The position numbers and the translations under genes are program-made. Shown piece after piece: positions 26,148 to 35,319 of a stretch of DNA of 64,000 nt (within the stretch, counting starts at the first letter, position 1; every line of letters begins with the position of its first letter). Origin of the DNA: Nocardioides sp. Root140. Its GTDB lineage: Bacteria > Actinomycetota > Actinomycetes > Propionibacteriales > Nocardioidaceae. Where the stretch lies: the NCBI RefSeq assembly GCF_001426745.1, contig NZ_LMFI01000015.1:94835-158834 (forward strand), written 5' to 3'. The notes beneath the pieces were generated by a model. That model did not search any database. It had not been told where the DNA came from and worked only from the letters and a program-made list of their open reading frames with translations.

Positions 26148-27308
26148 ATGGACCTGCGTGAGACCCCCGCCCAGACGGCGCTGCGCCAGGAGCTGCGGGC
26201 CTACTTCGCCCAGCTGCTGCCCGACGACGAGCGCCGCGCGGTCGGCGAGGCCGGAGCCGGCGGCGACCGGTTCCGCGAAGTCGTCAAGATGCTCGGCCGG
26301 GACGGCTGGCTCGGCGTCGGCTGGCCCACCGAGTACGGCGGGCGCGGCCTGGGCGCGGACGAGCAGTTCATCTTCTACGACGAGATCCAGCGCGCCGGCG
26401 TGCCGTTCCCGCTGGTCACGATCAACACCGTCGGCCCGACGCTGATGCAGTTCGGCACCGAGGAGCAGAAGCGCAAGTACCTCCCCGGCATGCTCACCGG
26501 CGACATCGTCTTCGCGATCGGCTACACCGAGCCGAACTCCGGCACCGACCTCGCCTCGGTCTCCACCCGCGCGGTCGTCGACGGCGACGACTTCGTGGTC
26601 GACGGCGCCAAGATCTTCACCACTGGCGGCAACACCGCCGACTATGTCTGGATGGCCTGTCGCAGCGACCCCGAGGCGGCCAAGCACAAGGGCATCTCGA
26701 TCCTGATCGTGCCGTGCGACGACCCGGGCTTCAGCTGGAGCCCGATCAAGGCCGTCGGCGGGATGACGGTCACTGCGACGTACTACAGCGGTATCCGGGT
26801 GCCGTCGACCGAGCTGGTCGGCGAGCTCCATGGCGGCTGGCAGCTGATCACCGCCCAGCTCAACCACGAGCGCGTCGCCCTCGCCGCCCTCGGCGGCCGG
26901 ATGATCCAGCTCTGGGAGCAGACCCTGGCCTGGGCCAAGGGCAACGGCGTGATCGAGCGACCGTGGGTGCAGCAGGAGTTCGCCCGCACCCACGCCAAGC
27001 TCGAGGCGATGCGGTTGATGAACTGGAAGCTGACCGCGGCCGTCGGCGACGGGTCGCTGCGCGGCGAGACCGCCGGCGCCGCCAAGACCTACGGCACCGA
27101 GACGCACATCGACGTGCAACGCACACTGACCCAGATCATCGGCGCGGCCGGCCGGATCCGTCCGGGCTCGGAGGGAGCCGTGCTGCACGGCCAGGTCGAG
27201 CAGCTGTCCCGCCAGGGCATCGTGAACACGTTCGGCGGCGGGGTCAACGAGGTGCTGCGCGACATGGTCGCCACGGTCGGGCTCGGCATGCCGAGGGGCA
27301 AGCGATGA
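26148..27308 (+). CDS. chsE2: Acyl-CoA dehydrogenase, ChsE2/FadE29-like
   Basis: A 386-residue acyl-CoA dehydrogenase-family subunit. The C-terminal NTFGGGVNEVLRDMVATVGL motif is characteristic of FadE29 (ChsE2) of Mycobacterium tuberculosis, which pairs with ChsE1 to form an alpha2beta2 enzyme that dehydrogenates the three-carbon side chain of 3-oxo-pregn-4-ene-20-carboxyl-CoA. IGYTEPNSGTDLAS is the FAD-domain signature. AGGAG precedes ATG 26148. It is the first gene of an operon whose partners match the mycobacterial igr operon. Identity is from recalled family features, not a search. Confidence 0.85.
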   Translation: MDLRETPAQTALRQELRAYFAQLLPDDERRAVGEAGAGGDRFREVVKMLGRDGWLGVGWPTEYGGRGLGADEQFIFYDEIQRAGVPFPLVTINTVGPTLMQFGTEEQKRKYLPGMLTGDIVFAIGYTEPNSGTDLASVSTRAVVDGDDFVVDGAKIFTTGGNTADYVWMACRSDPEAAKHKGISILIVPCDDPGFSWSPIKAVGGMTVTATYYSGIRVPSTELVGELHGGWQLITAQLNHERVALAALGGRMIQLWEQTLAWAKGNGVIERPWVQQEFARTHAKLEAMRLMNWKLTAAVGDGSLRGETAGAAKTYGTETHIDVQRTLTQIIGAAGRIRPGSEGAVLHGQVEQLSRQGIVNTFGGGVNEVLRDMVATVGLGMPRGKR

Positions 27309-28276
27309 GCGCCGGGACGTCGTACGACGACAGGCAGTACGACGAGCGCTTGGAAGCCTTCATCGGCCGCGTGCTGAACGAGCGCACCCCCGGGCAGGAC
27401 CCGGTCAACGTGCCGATGATCCGGCACTGGGTCGAGGCCATGGAGGTCGCCAACCCGGTGCACCTCGACGCCGACGCCGCCCGGGCCACCGGGCGCGACG
27501 ACGTGGTCGCCCCGGCCTCGATGATCCAGGCCTGGACGATGCGCGGGTACGCCGCCACGGTGCGCCCGCAGGCAGCGGCCGGCGGCTTCCAGGAGCTGAT
27601 CGCCCTGCTCGACGAGGGCGGCTACACCTCGGTGGTGGCCACCGACTCCGAGTTCGACTTCGTGCGCGAGGTGGTGCCCGGCGACGAGATCTCCGTGGAG
27701 GAGGTCGTCGACTCGATCTCGCCCGAGAAGGCCACCGGCCTGGGCGTCGGGCGCTTCGTGACGACGATGAAGACCTACCGCGACGGTGCCGGCGAGGTGG
27801 TCGCCACCCAGCGCTGGCGCACCCTGCGGTTCAAGCCCGCCGCCAAGGTCGAGCCCCGCGCCGAGCGCCCGAAGCCGGCGATCAACCTCGACAACGCCTT
27901 CTGGTTCGAGGCGGCGCGCGAGCGCCGGCTCGTGGTGCAGCGCTGCACCTCGTGCGAGTCGCTGCGGCACCCACCGGGGCCCGAGTGCCCCGAGTGCCAG
28001 TCGTTCGAGTGGGACACCGTCGAGTGCTCGGGCCGCGGCACGCTCTACTCCTACGTCGTCGCCCATCACCCACGCCACCCCGCCTTCGACTACCCGCTGT
28101 TGATCGCGGTCGTCGAGCTCGAGGAGGGCACCCGCCTGATCACCAACCTGACCGGTGTCACTCCCGAGGACGTCACGATCGGCATGCCGCTCGCCGTCCA
28201 GTGGATCGACGACGGACCCGACCTGACCCTGCCGGTCTTCGGCCCGGCAGCGCCCGAACCCACCGAGGAGAGCTGA
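27305..28276 (+). CDS. chsH2: Side-chain enoyl-CoA hydratase subunit with DUF35, ChsH2-like
   Basis: A 323-residue two-domain protein. Residues 1 to about 180 form a MaoC-like hotdog hydratase domain; about 195-310 form a DUF35 domain with a rubredoxin-like zinc ribbon (CTSC and CPEC) and an OB fold. This is the architecture of ChsH2, which with ChsH1 hydrates the steroid side-chain enoyl-CoA and through DUF35 docks the aldolase Ltp2. It overlaps chsE2 by ATGA and chsE1 by TGATG. Confidence 0.87.
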   Translation: MSAGTSYDDRQYDERLEAFIGRVLNERTPGQDPVNVPMIRHWVEAMEVANPVHLDADAARATGRDDVVAPASMIQAWTMRGYAATVRPQAAAGGFQELIALLDEGGYTSVVATDSEFDFVREVVPGDEISVEEVVDSISPEKATGLGVGRFVTTMKTYRDGAGEVVATQRWRTLRFKPAAKVEPRAERPKPAINLDNAFWFEAARERRLVVQRCTSCESLRHPPGPECPECQSFEWDTVECSGRGTLYSYVVAHHPRHPAFDYPLLIAVVELEEGTRLITNLTGVTPEDVTIGMPLAVQWIDDGPDLTLPVFGPAAPEPTEES

Positions 28277-29406
28277 TGGACTTCAACCTCGACGAAGAGC
28301 TGATCGACGTCCAGGGCCTGGCCCGCGACATCTTCGACGGCCGCGCGGCGACCGACCGGGTCCGCGAGGTCGAGGCCACCGCGACCCGCGTCGACGACGT
28401 GCTCTGGGGAGACCTGGCCAAGACCGGGCTGCTCGGCCTCGCGCTGCCTGAGGAGTACGGCGGCGCCGGGCTCGGCCTCGACGCGGCATGCGTCGTGCTG
28501 GAGGAGCAGGGCCGCCACGTCGCGCCGGTGCCCCTCTGGTCGGCCGTGGTCGCAGCACTCGCCGTCGCCCGCGACGGTTCACCGGCCCAGCGTGACGCGC
28601 TGCTGCCCGGTGCCGCGGACGGGTCGCTGCGCCTGACCCTCGCCCTCGAGGAGTTCGACGGCGCCGCGCCCTCGGCGCCCACGACCACGGCCACCCGTGC
28701 CGCTGACGGCTGGCTGCTCAACGGGGTCAAGGCCGTCGTGCCCACCCCCGGCGGCGCCGACCACGTGCTGGTCTCGGCGACCACGCCCGACGGCGCCGGG
28801 CTGTTCCTGGTCGCCAACACCGACCTGGCCTGGGAGCAGGCCGAGACCACGAGCCTCGACCTGGCCGGCACCCTGACCCTCACCGACACCCCGGCCGAGG
28901 CGCTCGGCGAGCCCGGTGGTCGGGCGCTGGCTGCCGCGCTGCGTCAGGCCGCCCTCGCCCTCGCCGCCGTCCAGGTCGGCGTCGCGGACGGCGCCATGCG
29001 CCTCGCCGCGTCGTACACCTCGACCCGCGAGCAGTTCGGTCGCCCGCTCGGGTCGTTCCAGGCCGTGCAGCACCAGCTCGCGGACTGCTGGATCGACGTC
29101 GACGCGATGCGCGTGACGCTGTGGCAGGCGCTGACGGATGACGCCGACGCGGGCAACGGCAACGGCAACGGCAATGAGGCCGGCGCCGACCGCTCCGCGC
29201 TGGTGGCCAAGTGGTGGTGCGACCAGGCCGGCCTCGACGTCGTCCACCGCGTGCAGCACGTGCACGGCGGGATCGGAGTCGACGTCGACTACCCGGTGCA
29301 CCGGCACTTCCTGTGGGGCAAGCAGATCTCCAGCACCCTGGGCGGATCCTCGGCGGCACTGGCCGACCTCGGCGCCCTGCTGGCCGTCGAGGAGGTCACC
29401 TCATGA
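28276..29406 (+). CDS. chsE1: Acyl-CoA dehydrogenase, ChsE1/FadE28-like
   Basis: A 376-residue acyl-CoA dehydrogenase-family subunit, shorter and more divergent than a stand-alone enzyme. The motifs EQFGRPLGSFQAVQH and VHGGIGVDVDYPVHRH match the FadE28 (ChsE1) partner subunit of the igr enzyme. Residues near 293-300 are a Gly-Asn run from a GGCAAC repeat, a loop expansion absent from the usual family. It is translationally coupled on both sides. Confidence 0.83.
   Translation: MDFNLDEELIDVQGLARDIFDGRAATDRVREVEATATRVDDVLWGDLAKTGLLGLALPEEYGGAGLGLDAACVVLEEQGRHVAPVPLWSAVVAALAVARDGSPAQRDALLPGAADGSLRLTLALEEFDGAAPSAPTTTATRAADGWLLNGVKAVVPTPGGADHVLVSATTPDGAGLFLVANTDLAWEQAETTSLDLAGTLTLTDTPAEALGEPGGRALAAALRQAALALAAVQVGVADGAMRLAASYTSTREQFGRPLGSFQAVQHQLADCWIDVDAMRVTLWQALTDDADAGNGNGNGNEAGADRSALVAKWWCDQAGLDVVHRVQHVHGGIGVDVDYPVHRHFLWGKQISSTLGGSSAALADLGALLAVEEVTS
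29152..29175 (+). repeat. Hexanucleotide repeat inside chsE1-like gene
   Basis: Three GGCAAC units and one GGCAAT unit in frame encode four Gly-Asn pairs in a surface loop of the acyl-CoA dehydrogenase subunit. Confidence 0.9.
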
Positions 29407-29828
29407 GTCTCGCACCCACACGTACGCCGAGCTCGGTCACCGTCGGCGATGACCTGCCCGAGCTGGCGATTCCGCTGACCCGCACGCTGATCGTGGCCAC
29501 CGCGATCGCCAGTCGCGACTACCAGGACGTCCACCACGACCCGGGCCTCGCGGTCGAGCGCGGCTCGAAGGACGTCTTCATGAACATCCTCACCAGCAAC
29601 GGGCTGGTCGAGCGCTACGTCGCCGAGTGGGCCGGACCGGCCGCGCGGGTGAAGAAGATCAAGATCCGGCTCGGCGTGCCCAACTACCCGGGAGACACCA
29701 TGACGATGAGCGGCTCCGTCACCGCCGTCGACGACCGGTTGGTCACCGTCGACGTCAAGGGCATCAACAGCCTGGGCCCGCACGCGACCGGCTCGGTCGT
29801 CGTGGAGCTTCCGGAGGACGCAGCATGA
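29403..29828 (+). CDS. chsH1: MaoC-like hydratase subunit, ChsH1-like
   Basis: A 141-residue single hotdog-domain protein. The segment ATAIASRDYQDVHHDP carries the hydratase-2 type catalytic aspartate and histidine, and GSKDVFMNILTSNGLVERY is nearly the ChsH1 consensus. It should form the heteromeric hydratase with the ChsH2-like protein two genes upstream. It overlaps both neighbours by ATGA. Confidence 0.87.
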   Translation: MSLAPTRTPSSVTVGDDLPELAIPLTRTLIVATAIASRDYQDVHHDPGLAVERGSKDVFMNILTSNGLVERYVAEWAGPAARVKKIKIRLGVPNYPGDTMTMSGSVTAVDDRLVTVDVKGINSLGPHATGSVVVELPEDAA

Positions 29829-30997
29829 GCGGGCTTTCGGGCGCGACCGCGATCGTCGGCATCGGTGCCACCGAGTTCTCCAAGGAGTCCGGCCGCAGCG
29901 AGCTGCAGCTGGCCTGCGAGGCGGTCACCGCCGCCATCGCCGACGCGGGCCTGAAACCCTCCGACGTCGACGGCCTGGTCACGTTCACCGCCGAGTCGAG
30001 CTCCGAGATCCATGTGGCCCGCAACGTCGGCATCGGCGACTTCAGCTTCTTCTCCCGGGTCGGGTACGGCGGCGGCGCCGCGTGCGGCACGATCGCCCAT
30101 GCCGCGGCCGCGATCCATGCGGGCCTCGCCGACGTGGTGGTCTGCTGGCGGTCGTTCAACGAACGCTCGGGGGAGCGCTACGGACTCGGGCAGGCCAGTC
30201 GCCCGATGGACACCAACGCCGACCGGGCGGCGTACTCCTGGATGACGCCGTACGGCCTGTCCACGCCGGCCCAGTGGGTGGGGATGTTCGCCCAGCGCTA
30301 CATGCACGAGTACGGCGCCACGTCGGAGGACTTCGGCCGCATCTCGGTGATCGACCGGGCCCGCGCGGCCACCAACCCGAAGGCGCACTTCTTCGGTCGG
30401 CCGATCACCCTCGAGGAGCACCAGGCCTCGCGCTGGATCGCCGAGCCGCTGCACCTGCTCGACTGCTGCCAGGAGACCGACGGCGGCCAGGCGCTCGTGC
30501 TGGTCTCGGCCGAACGCGCGAAGGACCTGCCGAACACTCCGGCGTACGTGCTCGGCGCGGCCCAGGGCGCGGCCGACGACCAGCACATGATGACCTCCTA
30601 CTACCGCCCCTCCATCTCGGGAATCCCCGAGATGGGCCTGGTCGGCGACCAGCTGTGGCGGCAGAGCGGGCTGCGCCCGACCGACATGGGCGCCGCGATC
30701 CTCTACGACCACTTCACCCCGTTCGTGCTGACCCAGCTCGAGGAGCTCGGCTACTGCGGGCGCGGCGAGGCGGCCGACTACATCTTGGACGGGCACCTCG
30801 AGCTCGACGGATCTCTCCCGCTCAACACGCACGGGGGCCAGCTCGGCGAGGCCTACCTGCACGGCATGAACGGCATCGCCGAGGCGGTCCGGCTGGTCCG
30901 CGGCACCTCGGTGAACCAGCCGCGCACCGTCGAGAACGTGGTGGTCACCGCCGGCACCGGCGTACCGACCAGCGGCGTGATCGTGGGCGTGGCGTGA
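29825..30997 (+). CDS. ltp2: Steroid side-chain aldolase, Ltp2-like
   Basis: A 390-residue thiolase-superfamily protein of the lipid-transfer-protein type. It opens with AIVGIGATEFSKESGRSELQL, has YGGGAACGTIAHAA in place of the canonical thiolase cysteine loop, and ends with the NTHGGQLGEAYLHGMNGI region. These match Ltp2, the retro-aldolase that removes the last side-chain carbons as propionyl-CoA together with the DUF35 domain of ChsH2. Fifth gene of the coupled operon. Confidence 0.88.
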   Translation: MSGLSGATAIVGIGATEFSKESGRSELQLACEAVTAAIADAGLKPSDVDGLVTFTAESSSEIHVARNVGIGDFSFFSRVGYGGGAACGTIAHAAAAIHAGLADVVVCWRSFNERSGERYGLGQASRPMDTNADRAAYSWMTPYGLSTPAQWVGMFAQRYMHEYGATSEDFGRISVIDRARAATNPKAHFFGRPITLEEHQASRWIAEPLHLLDCCQETDGGQALVLVSAERAKDLPNTPAYVLGAAQGAADDQHMMTSYYRPSISGIPEMGLVGDQLWRQSGLRPTDMGAAILYDHFTPFVLTQLEELGYCGRGEAADYILDGHLELDGSLPLNTHGGQLGEAYLHGMNGIAEAVRLVRGTSVNQPRTVENVVVTAGTGVPTSGVIVGVA

Positions 30998-31794
30998 GCG
31001 ACGCCGGCGACTGGGCGGGCCGCGACCTGGGAGAGCGGCAGGTGTCGTACGACGAACGCGATGCGATCCTCTACGCACTGGCCGTCGGCGCCCCCGCCGA
31101 TGACCTCGACCTGGTCTTCGAGGAGCGGCTCCGGGTGCTGCCGACCTTCGCGTTGACCCTGGCCCAGTGGGCACCCGACGCGCTCGGCTCGGCCGGCGCC
31201 TTCGACATCCGTACGGCGGTGCACGGGGCCCAGCGCCTCGACGTACGCGCGCCCCTGCCGCGTGCCGGGTCCTTCACGATGAGCGCTTCTGTGGCGAACG
31301 TGTGGGACAAGGGGTCCGCCGCGGTCTTCGAGGTGGCCGTGGAGAGCGAACACTTCGTGGCGACCTGGTCGCTGTTCGCCCCCGGCGCCGGCGGGTTCGG
31401 TGGCCAGCGCGGACCCTCGTCGCCGGCCGCTCCCGCTGCCCCGGACCTGCAGCTCGAGGTGCCCACCCGGCCCGAGCAGGCCGCGCTCTACCGCCTGCTC
31501 GGCGACCGGCACCACATGCACGTCGACCCGGCCGCGGCACAGGCCGCCGGACAGCCGAGGCCGTTCCTGCACGGCTTGTGCTCCGTGGCTGCCGTGACGC
31601 TCCCACTCGCCGCCTCGCTCGGTGCCCACCCGGCCGACCTGACCAGCCTGTCGGCGCGATTCGCCGGGCCGGTCTTCCCCGGCGACGTGCTCTCCGTCGG
31701 GGCCACTGTCGATCGGGCGGCGGCTTCAGCTTCGTTCACGGCCACGGTCGGCGACCGCGCGGTGCTGACCGGCTGCTCGGCCGCCTTCGCCTGA
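30994..31794 (+). CDS. MaoC-like enoyl-CoA hydratase, ChsH3-like
   Basis: A 266-residue double-hotdog hydratase. The C-terminal half carries a hydratase-2 motif, GDRHHMHVDPAAAQAAG, followed by PFLHGLCSVA; a histidine replaces the common asparagine of the motif. Length and layout resemble the ChsH3/HSD17B4-type (R)-hydratases of the steroid side chain. The GTG start overlaps ltp2 by GTGA, making it the sixth gene of the operon. The chain length it serves is unknown. Confidence 0.8.
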   Translation: MSDAGDWAGRDLGERQVSYDERDAILYALAVGAPADDLDLVFEERLRVLPTFALTLAQWAPDALGSAGAFDIRTAVHGAQRLDVRAPLPRAGSFTMSASVANVWDKGSAAVFEVAVESEHFVATWSLFAPGAGGFGGQRGPSSPAAPAAPDLQLEVPTRPEQAALYRLLGDRHHMHVDPAAAQAAGQPRPFLHGLCSVAAVTLPLAASLGAHPADLTSLSARFAGPVFPGDVLSVGATVDRAAASASFTATVGDRAVLTGCSAAFA

Positions 31795-31809
31795 CCTTCC
31801 TGCGCATCG

Positions 31810-31824
31810 TCCCGATCAGCGGGA
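31810..31824. promoter_or_regulatory. Regulon palindrome upstream of HsaA-like gene
   Basis: TCCCGATCAGCGGGA, 14 of 15 positions of the recurring site, 76 bp upstream of the HsaA-like start and about 50 bp from an inferred start after TGATCT (31854-31859). An additional dyad TGGTGG-N6-CCACCA lies at 31861-31878. Confidence 0.6.
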
Positions 31825-31892
31825 GCCCGCGGCACGCCCCGCGGCACCGGCTGTGATCTTTGGTGGGAGGCACCACCAGAGAAGAGGCCAGG

Positions 31893-33077
31893 ATGACCAA
31901 CACCGTGCTCGACGCCGTCGAGGCCCACGCCGAGGAGTTCGCTGCTCTCGGCCCGGAGAACGAGAAGCTCGGCCGGTTGACCGACCGCACCGTCGAGCTG
32001 CTCCGTGAGACCGGGGTGATCCGGATGCTCCAGTCCGCGAAGTACGGCGGCGCCGAGGCGCACCCGCGCGACTTCGCCGAGGTGGTCATGCGCCTGGCCT
32101 CACTCGACGGCTCCACCGGCTGGGTGGCCGGCATCGTCGGCGTGCACCCGTGGGAGATGTCGATGTGCGACCCCCGCGTGCAGGAGGAGATCTGGGGTGA
32201 GGACCACGACACGTGGATCGCCTCGCCGTACGCCCCGATGGGGGTGCTGCGCCCGGTCGAGGGCGGCTACATCTTCAACGGGCACTGGCAGTTCTCCTCG
32301 GGCACCGACCACTGCGACTGGATCTTCCTCGGCGCCTTCCTGGGCGACGAGGAGGGCAACACCCTCATGCCGCCGAAGAACTACCACGTGATCCTGCCGC
32401 GCTCCGACTACGAGATCGTCGAGGACTCGTGGGACGTCGTGGGCCTGCGCGGCACCGGGTCGAAGGACGTCATCGTCAAGGACGCGTTCATCCCCGAGCA
32501 CCGCGTCGTCGAGTTCGCCAAGTTCCTCGACGGCTCGCAGCCGGCCGAGTCCGGCCACACCGACCCGAGCTTCCACATCCCGTTCACGACCGCGTTCCCG
32601 CTGGGCATCACGTCGGCCGTGGTCGGCATCGCCGAGGGCGCGCTGGCCGCCCACCTCGCCTACCAGAAGACCCGCGTGCAGATCACCGGGACGAAGGTGA
32701 AGGACGACCCCTACGTGCTGTTCGCGATCAGCGCTGCGGCCGAGGAGATCAAGGCGTCGCGGACGGCGATGCTCGACAACGTCACCCGCTTCTACGACAA
32801 GGCCGCCGCGGGCGAGGAGGTCACGTTCGCCGAGCGCGCCGCGTCCCGTCGTACGCAGGTGGCCGCTGCCTGGCGCGCGGTGCGGGCCATGGACGAGGTC
32901 GTCGCCCGCTCGGGCGGCAACGGCCTGCGCATGGACAACCCGATCCAGCGGTTCTGGCGTGACGGCCACATGGGGCTCGCCCACGCGATCCACGTGCCCG
33001 GCTCCGTCTTCCACGCCACCGCACTGACCGACATCGACATCACGCCGCCGCCCGGCCCGATGCTGTCGATGATCTGA
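31893..33077 (+). CDS. Flavin-dependent hydroxylase, HsaA-like (copy 1)
   Basis: A 394-residue acyl-CoA dehydrogenase-fold monooxygenase. GSTGWVAGIVGVHPWEMSM, the SSGTDHCDW active-site stretch and VGLRGTGSKDVIVKD match HsaA, which uses reduced flavin to hydroxylate 3-HSA to a catechol. It stands directly upstream of an HsaC-like dioxygenase, consistent with the successive steps hydroxylation and ring cleavage. A paralogue lies at 46701-47867. AGAGG precedes the ATG. Which copy acts on 3-HSA and which on another phenol is not clear. Confidence 0.82.
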   Translation: MTNTVLDAVEAHAEEFAALGPENEKLGRLTDRTVELLRETGVIRMLQSAKYGGAEAHPRDFAEVVMRLASLDGSTGWVAGIVGVHPWEMSMCDPRVQEEIWGEDHDTWIASPYAPMGVLRPVEGGYIFNGHWQFSSGTDHCDWIFLGAFLGDEEGNTLMPPKNYHVILPRSDYEIVEDSWDVVGLRGTGSKDVIVKDAFIPEHRVVEFAKFLDGSQPAESGHTDPSFHIPFTTAFPLGITSAVVGIAEGALAAHLAYQKTRVQITGTKVKDDPYVLFAISAAAEEIKASRTAMLDNVTRFYDKAAAGEEVTFAERAASRRTQVAAAWRAVRAMDEVVARSGGNGLRMDNPIQRFWRDGHMGLAHAIHVPGSVFHATALTDIDITPPPGPMLSMI

Positions 33078-33129
33078 CCCACCACCCTCACTCCGCCGCA
33101 CCCTCCCGCACCTGACGAAGGACGAAGCC

Positions 33130-34047
33130 ATGACCCACATCCGCCAACTGGGCTACCTGAAGGTCCAGAGCCAGGACATCCCGCGGTGGCGCGAGCTGAC
33201 CGTCGACTGCCTGGGAATGCAGGAGACCACCGGGCCCGACGAGAACGGCCTCTACTTGCGCATGGACGAGCGCGCGGCCCGCCTGGTCGTCGTACCGGGG
33301 GAGTCCGACAAGGTGCTCGCCGTGGGCTGGGAGGTGCGCGACCAGTTCGCGCTCGCCGCCGTCGGCCGTGCCGTCGAGGCCTCCGGGATCGGCGTGAAGG
33401 TGCTCAGCCAGGAGGAGTGCGACGAGCGTCGCGTCGAGGCCGGCGTGTTCTTCGAGGACCCGGCCGGGACGCCCGTGGAGGTCTTCTTCGGGCCCGTCCT
33501 CGACCACAGCCCGGTCCTCACCGGGCACGCGCAGAAGTTCGTCACCGGTGACCAGGGCCTGGGGCACGTCGTGCTGCCGACCACGGTCGCCGAGGAGACG
33601 GTGGACTTCTACACGGAGGTGCTCGACTTCCTGCCACGCGGCGCGATCCGGCTGGGCGGGCTCGACTCGCCGCCGCCCGTGCGTCGGGTGCGCTTCCTCG
33701 GCGTCAACCAGCGTCACCACAGCCTGGCGGTCTGCCCGGCCCCGCACGGCGAGGCGCCCGGTCTGGTGCACCTGATGATGGAGGTCGACTCGCTCGACGC
33801 CGTCGGCCGGGCGCTGGACAAGGTGAACAAGGCCGGCTTCTCGCTCTCCTCGACCCTGGGTCGGCACACCAACGACAAGATGGTGTCGTTCTACGTGCGC
33901 GCGCCCGGCGGCTGGGACCTCGAGTACGGCTTCGAGGGCATGCTCGTCGACGAGTCCTACTACACCGCCGAGGAGATCACCGCCGACTCCTACTGGGGCC
34001 ACGACTGGTCGGGCTCCGAGCCGCTGGCGGCGTTCACGACCCCGTGA
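33130..34047 (+). CDS. hsaC: Extradiol dioxygenase, HsaC-like
   Basis: A 305-residue type I extradiol ring-cleavage dioxygenase with two vicinal-oxygen-chelate repeats. The iron ligands are His146 (GHVVL), His214 (LVHLMMEVD) and Glu265 (GWDLEYG), and the RHHSL catalytic histidines are near 196. Length and motif spacing match HsaC, which cleaves 3,4-DHSA in steroid catabolism. It follows the HsaA-like hydroxylase by 52 bases. No HsaD hydrolase follows; two DUF1214 genes do. Confidence 0.88.
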   Translation: MTHIRQLGYLKVQSQDIPRWRELTVDCLGMQETTGPDENGLYLRMDERAARLVVVPGESDKVLAVGWEVRDQFALAAVGRAVEASGIGVKVLSQEECDERRVEAGVFFEDPAGTPVEVFFGPVLDHSPVLTGHAQKFVTGDQGLGHVVLPTTVAEETVDFYTEVLDFLPRGAIRLGGLDSPPPVRRVRFLGVNQRHHSLAVCPAPHGEAPGLVHLMMEVDSLDAVGRALDKVNKAGFSLSSTLGRHTNDKMVSFYVRAPGGWDLEYGFEGMLVDESYYTAEEITADSYWGHDWSGSEPLAAFTTP

Positions 34048-34116
34048 CGGGGACCTGCAGGACTCCTGACGCCATGCTTTCGTCAGTCACATCTCACGCA
34101 GTTGAAGGGATCTCCC

Positions 34117-35304
34117 ATGGGCGCCGATGAACTCGCAGACAGCTTCGACGGCTTCCTGGGGACCATCGGCCGACTGGCCGGCGAGCTGCGGGACGACGAG
34201 CTCTACTCGTCACCGGAGAACCGTGCCAGCGCCCACAGGTTCCTGCTGGGGATGACGATCGCCCGGCTCGAGGAGCACGTCCTCTTCGAACCAGACTTCC
34301 CGTTCTTCCGGGTGCTCGACACCCGGATCCGTGAGGGCGGCGACAACAGTGACCAGCGGTACCTGATCTCCCGGTTGAACCCGGGGGAGACCTACCGGAT
34401 CTGGGGCACGCTCGGAGACGCGCAGCGACTCGAGGTCCAGATCTATGCCGGGGACCCCTACCTCGGCTCCGGCCGGATGGCGTCCTACCTGGCGGCCGAG
34501 GATCTCAAGGTGAGCGAGGACGGCACCTTCGAGGTGATCGCGTCGTCGGTCGAGCAGCCGGGCAACTGGTTGGAGAATCCGGCCGACGCGACCCGCGTCC
34601 TGGTGCGCCAGATCTACAGCGACTGGGCGTCCGCGGCGACTCCGGGGGAGGTGCACATCGACCGGGTGGGTCACGAGGGTGACCTGCGTCCCGCCTTGCA
34701 GCCTGACGACCTGGCCGCGCGTCTGCGCGAGGCCACCTCCGACCTGGTCGCGCAGGCGCGCGCCTGGCCGGCGTTGGTGAAGAAGGGCTACCTCGACGCG
34801 TCGCCGAACACCCTGTCGGAGCCGTTCGACCCCGGGTCCCGCGGCGGCGTGCCGGGACGATGGATGGTCCGGGGAAACTTCGCCTTCGGTGACGACGAGG
34901 CGATGGTGATCACCGCCTGGCCGGGTTCGGGCGACTACCAGGGGATCCAGCTCCTCGACCCGTGGTTCTCCTCGCTGGAGTACGCGAATCGGCAGACCAG
35001 CCTCTCGGGCGACCAGGCGCACCGCGACGCGGACGGCGCCTACCGGTTCGTGGTCAGTGCCCGCGATCCAGGGGTCCCGAACTGGCTCGACACCATGGGT
35101 CTGGTTCAGGGAGTCATCCTGATGCGCTACGACGGGTCCACGACCCCGGACTTCCCGGAGGACGAGCATCCACGGGCGGTCACGGTGAAGATCGACGCGC
35201 TCGGCGACGTGCTGCCGGCAGACACTCCGAGGTTGGGTCCGGAGGACCGCGCCCAGGAGATCGCCGTACGCCGCCGGCACGTCCAACAGCGTTTCGGCAA
35301 CTGA
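34117..35304 (+). CDS. DUF1214-domain protein (copy 1)
   Basis: A 395-residue protein with no signal peptide. The C-terminal third has the DUF1214 pattern: an RGNFAFGDDEAMVITAWPG strand, DPWFSSLEYANRQTSL, and the closing DPGVPNWLDTMG with conserved tryptophan and leucine. GAAGGGA precedes the ATG. It follows hsaC in the same direction and is followed by a second, diverged DUF1214 gene 15 bases later. A third copy follows the other HsaA gene. The link with ring-degradation genes is consistent here, but no activity is known to me. Confidence 0.72.
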   Translation: MGADELADSFDGFLGTIGRLAGELRDDELYSSPENRASAHRFLLGMTIARLEEHVLFEPDFPFFRVLDTRIREGGDNSDQRYLISRLNPGETYRIWGTLGDAQRLEVQIYAGDPYLGSGRMASYLAAEDLKVSEDGTFEVIASSVEQPGNWLENPADATRVLVRQIYSDWASAATPGEVHIDRVGHEGDLRPALQPDDLAARLREATSDLVAQARAWPALVKKGYLDASPNTLSEPFDPGSRGGVPGRWMVRGNFAFGDDEAMVITAWPGSGDYQGIQLLDPWFSSLEYANRQTSLSGDQAHRDADGAYRFVVSARDPGVPNWLDTMGLVQGVILMRYDGSTTPDFPEDEHPRAVTVKIDALGDVLPADTPRLGPEDRAQEIAVRRRHVQQRFGN

Positions 35305-35319
35305 CCGAGGGAGTGACCG

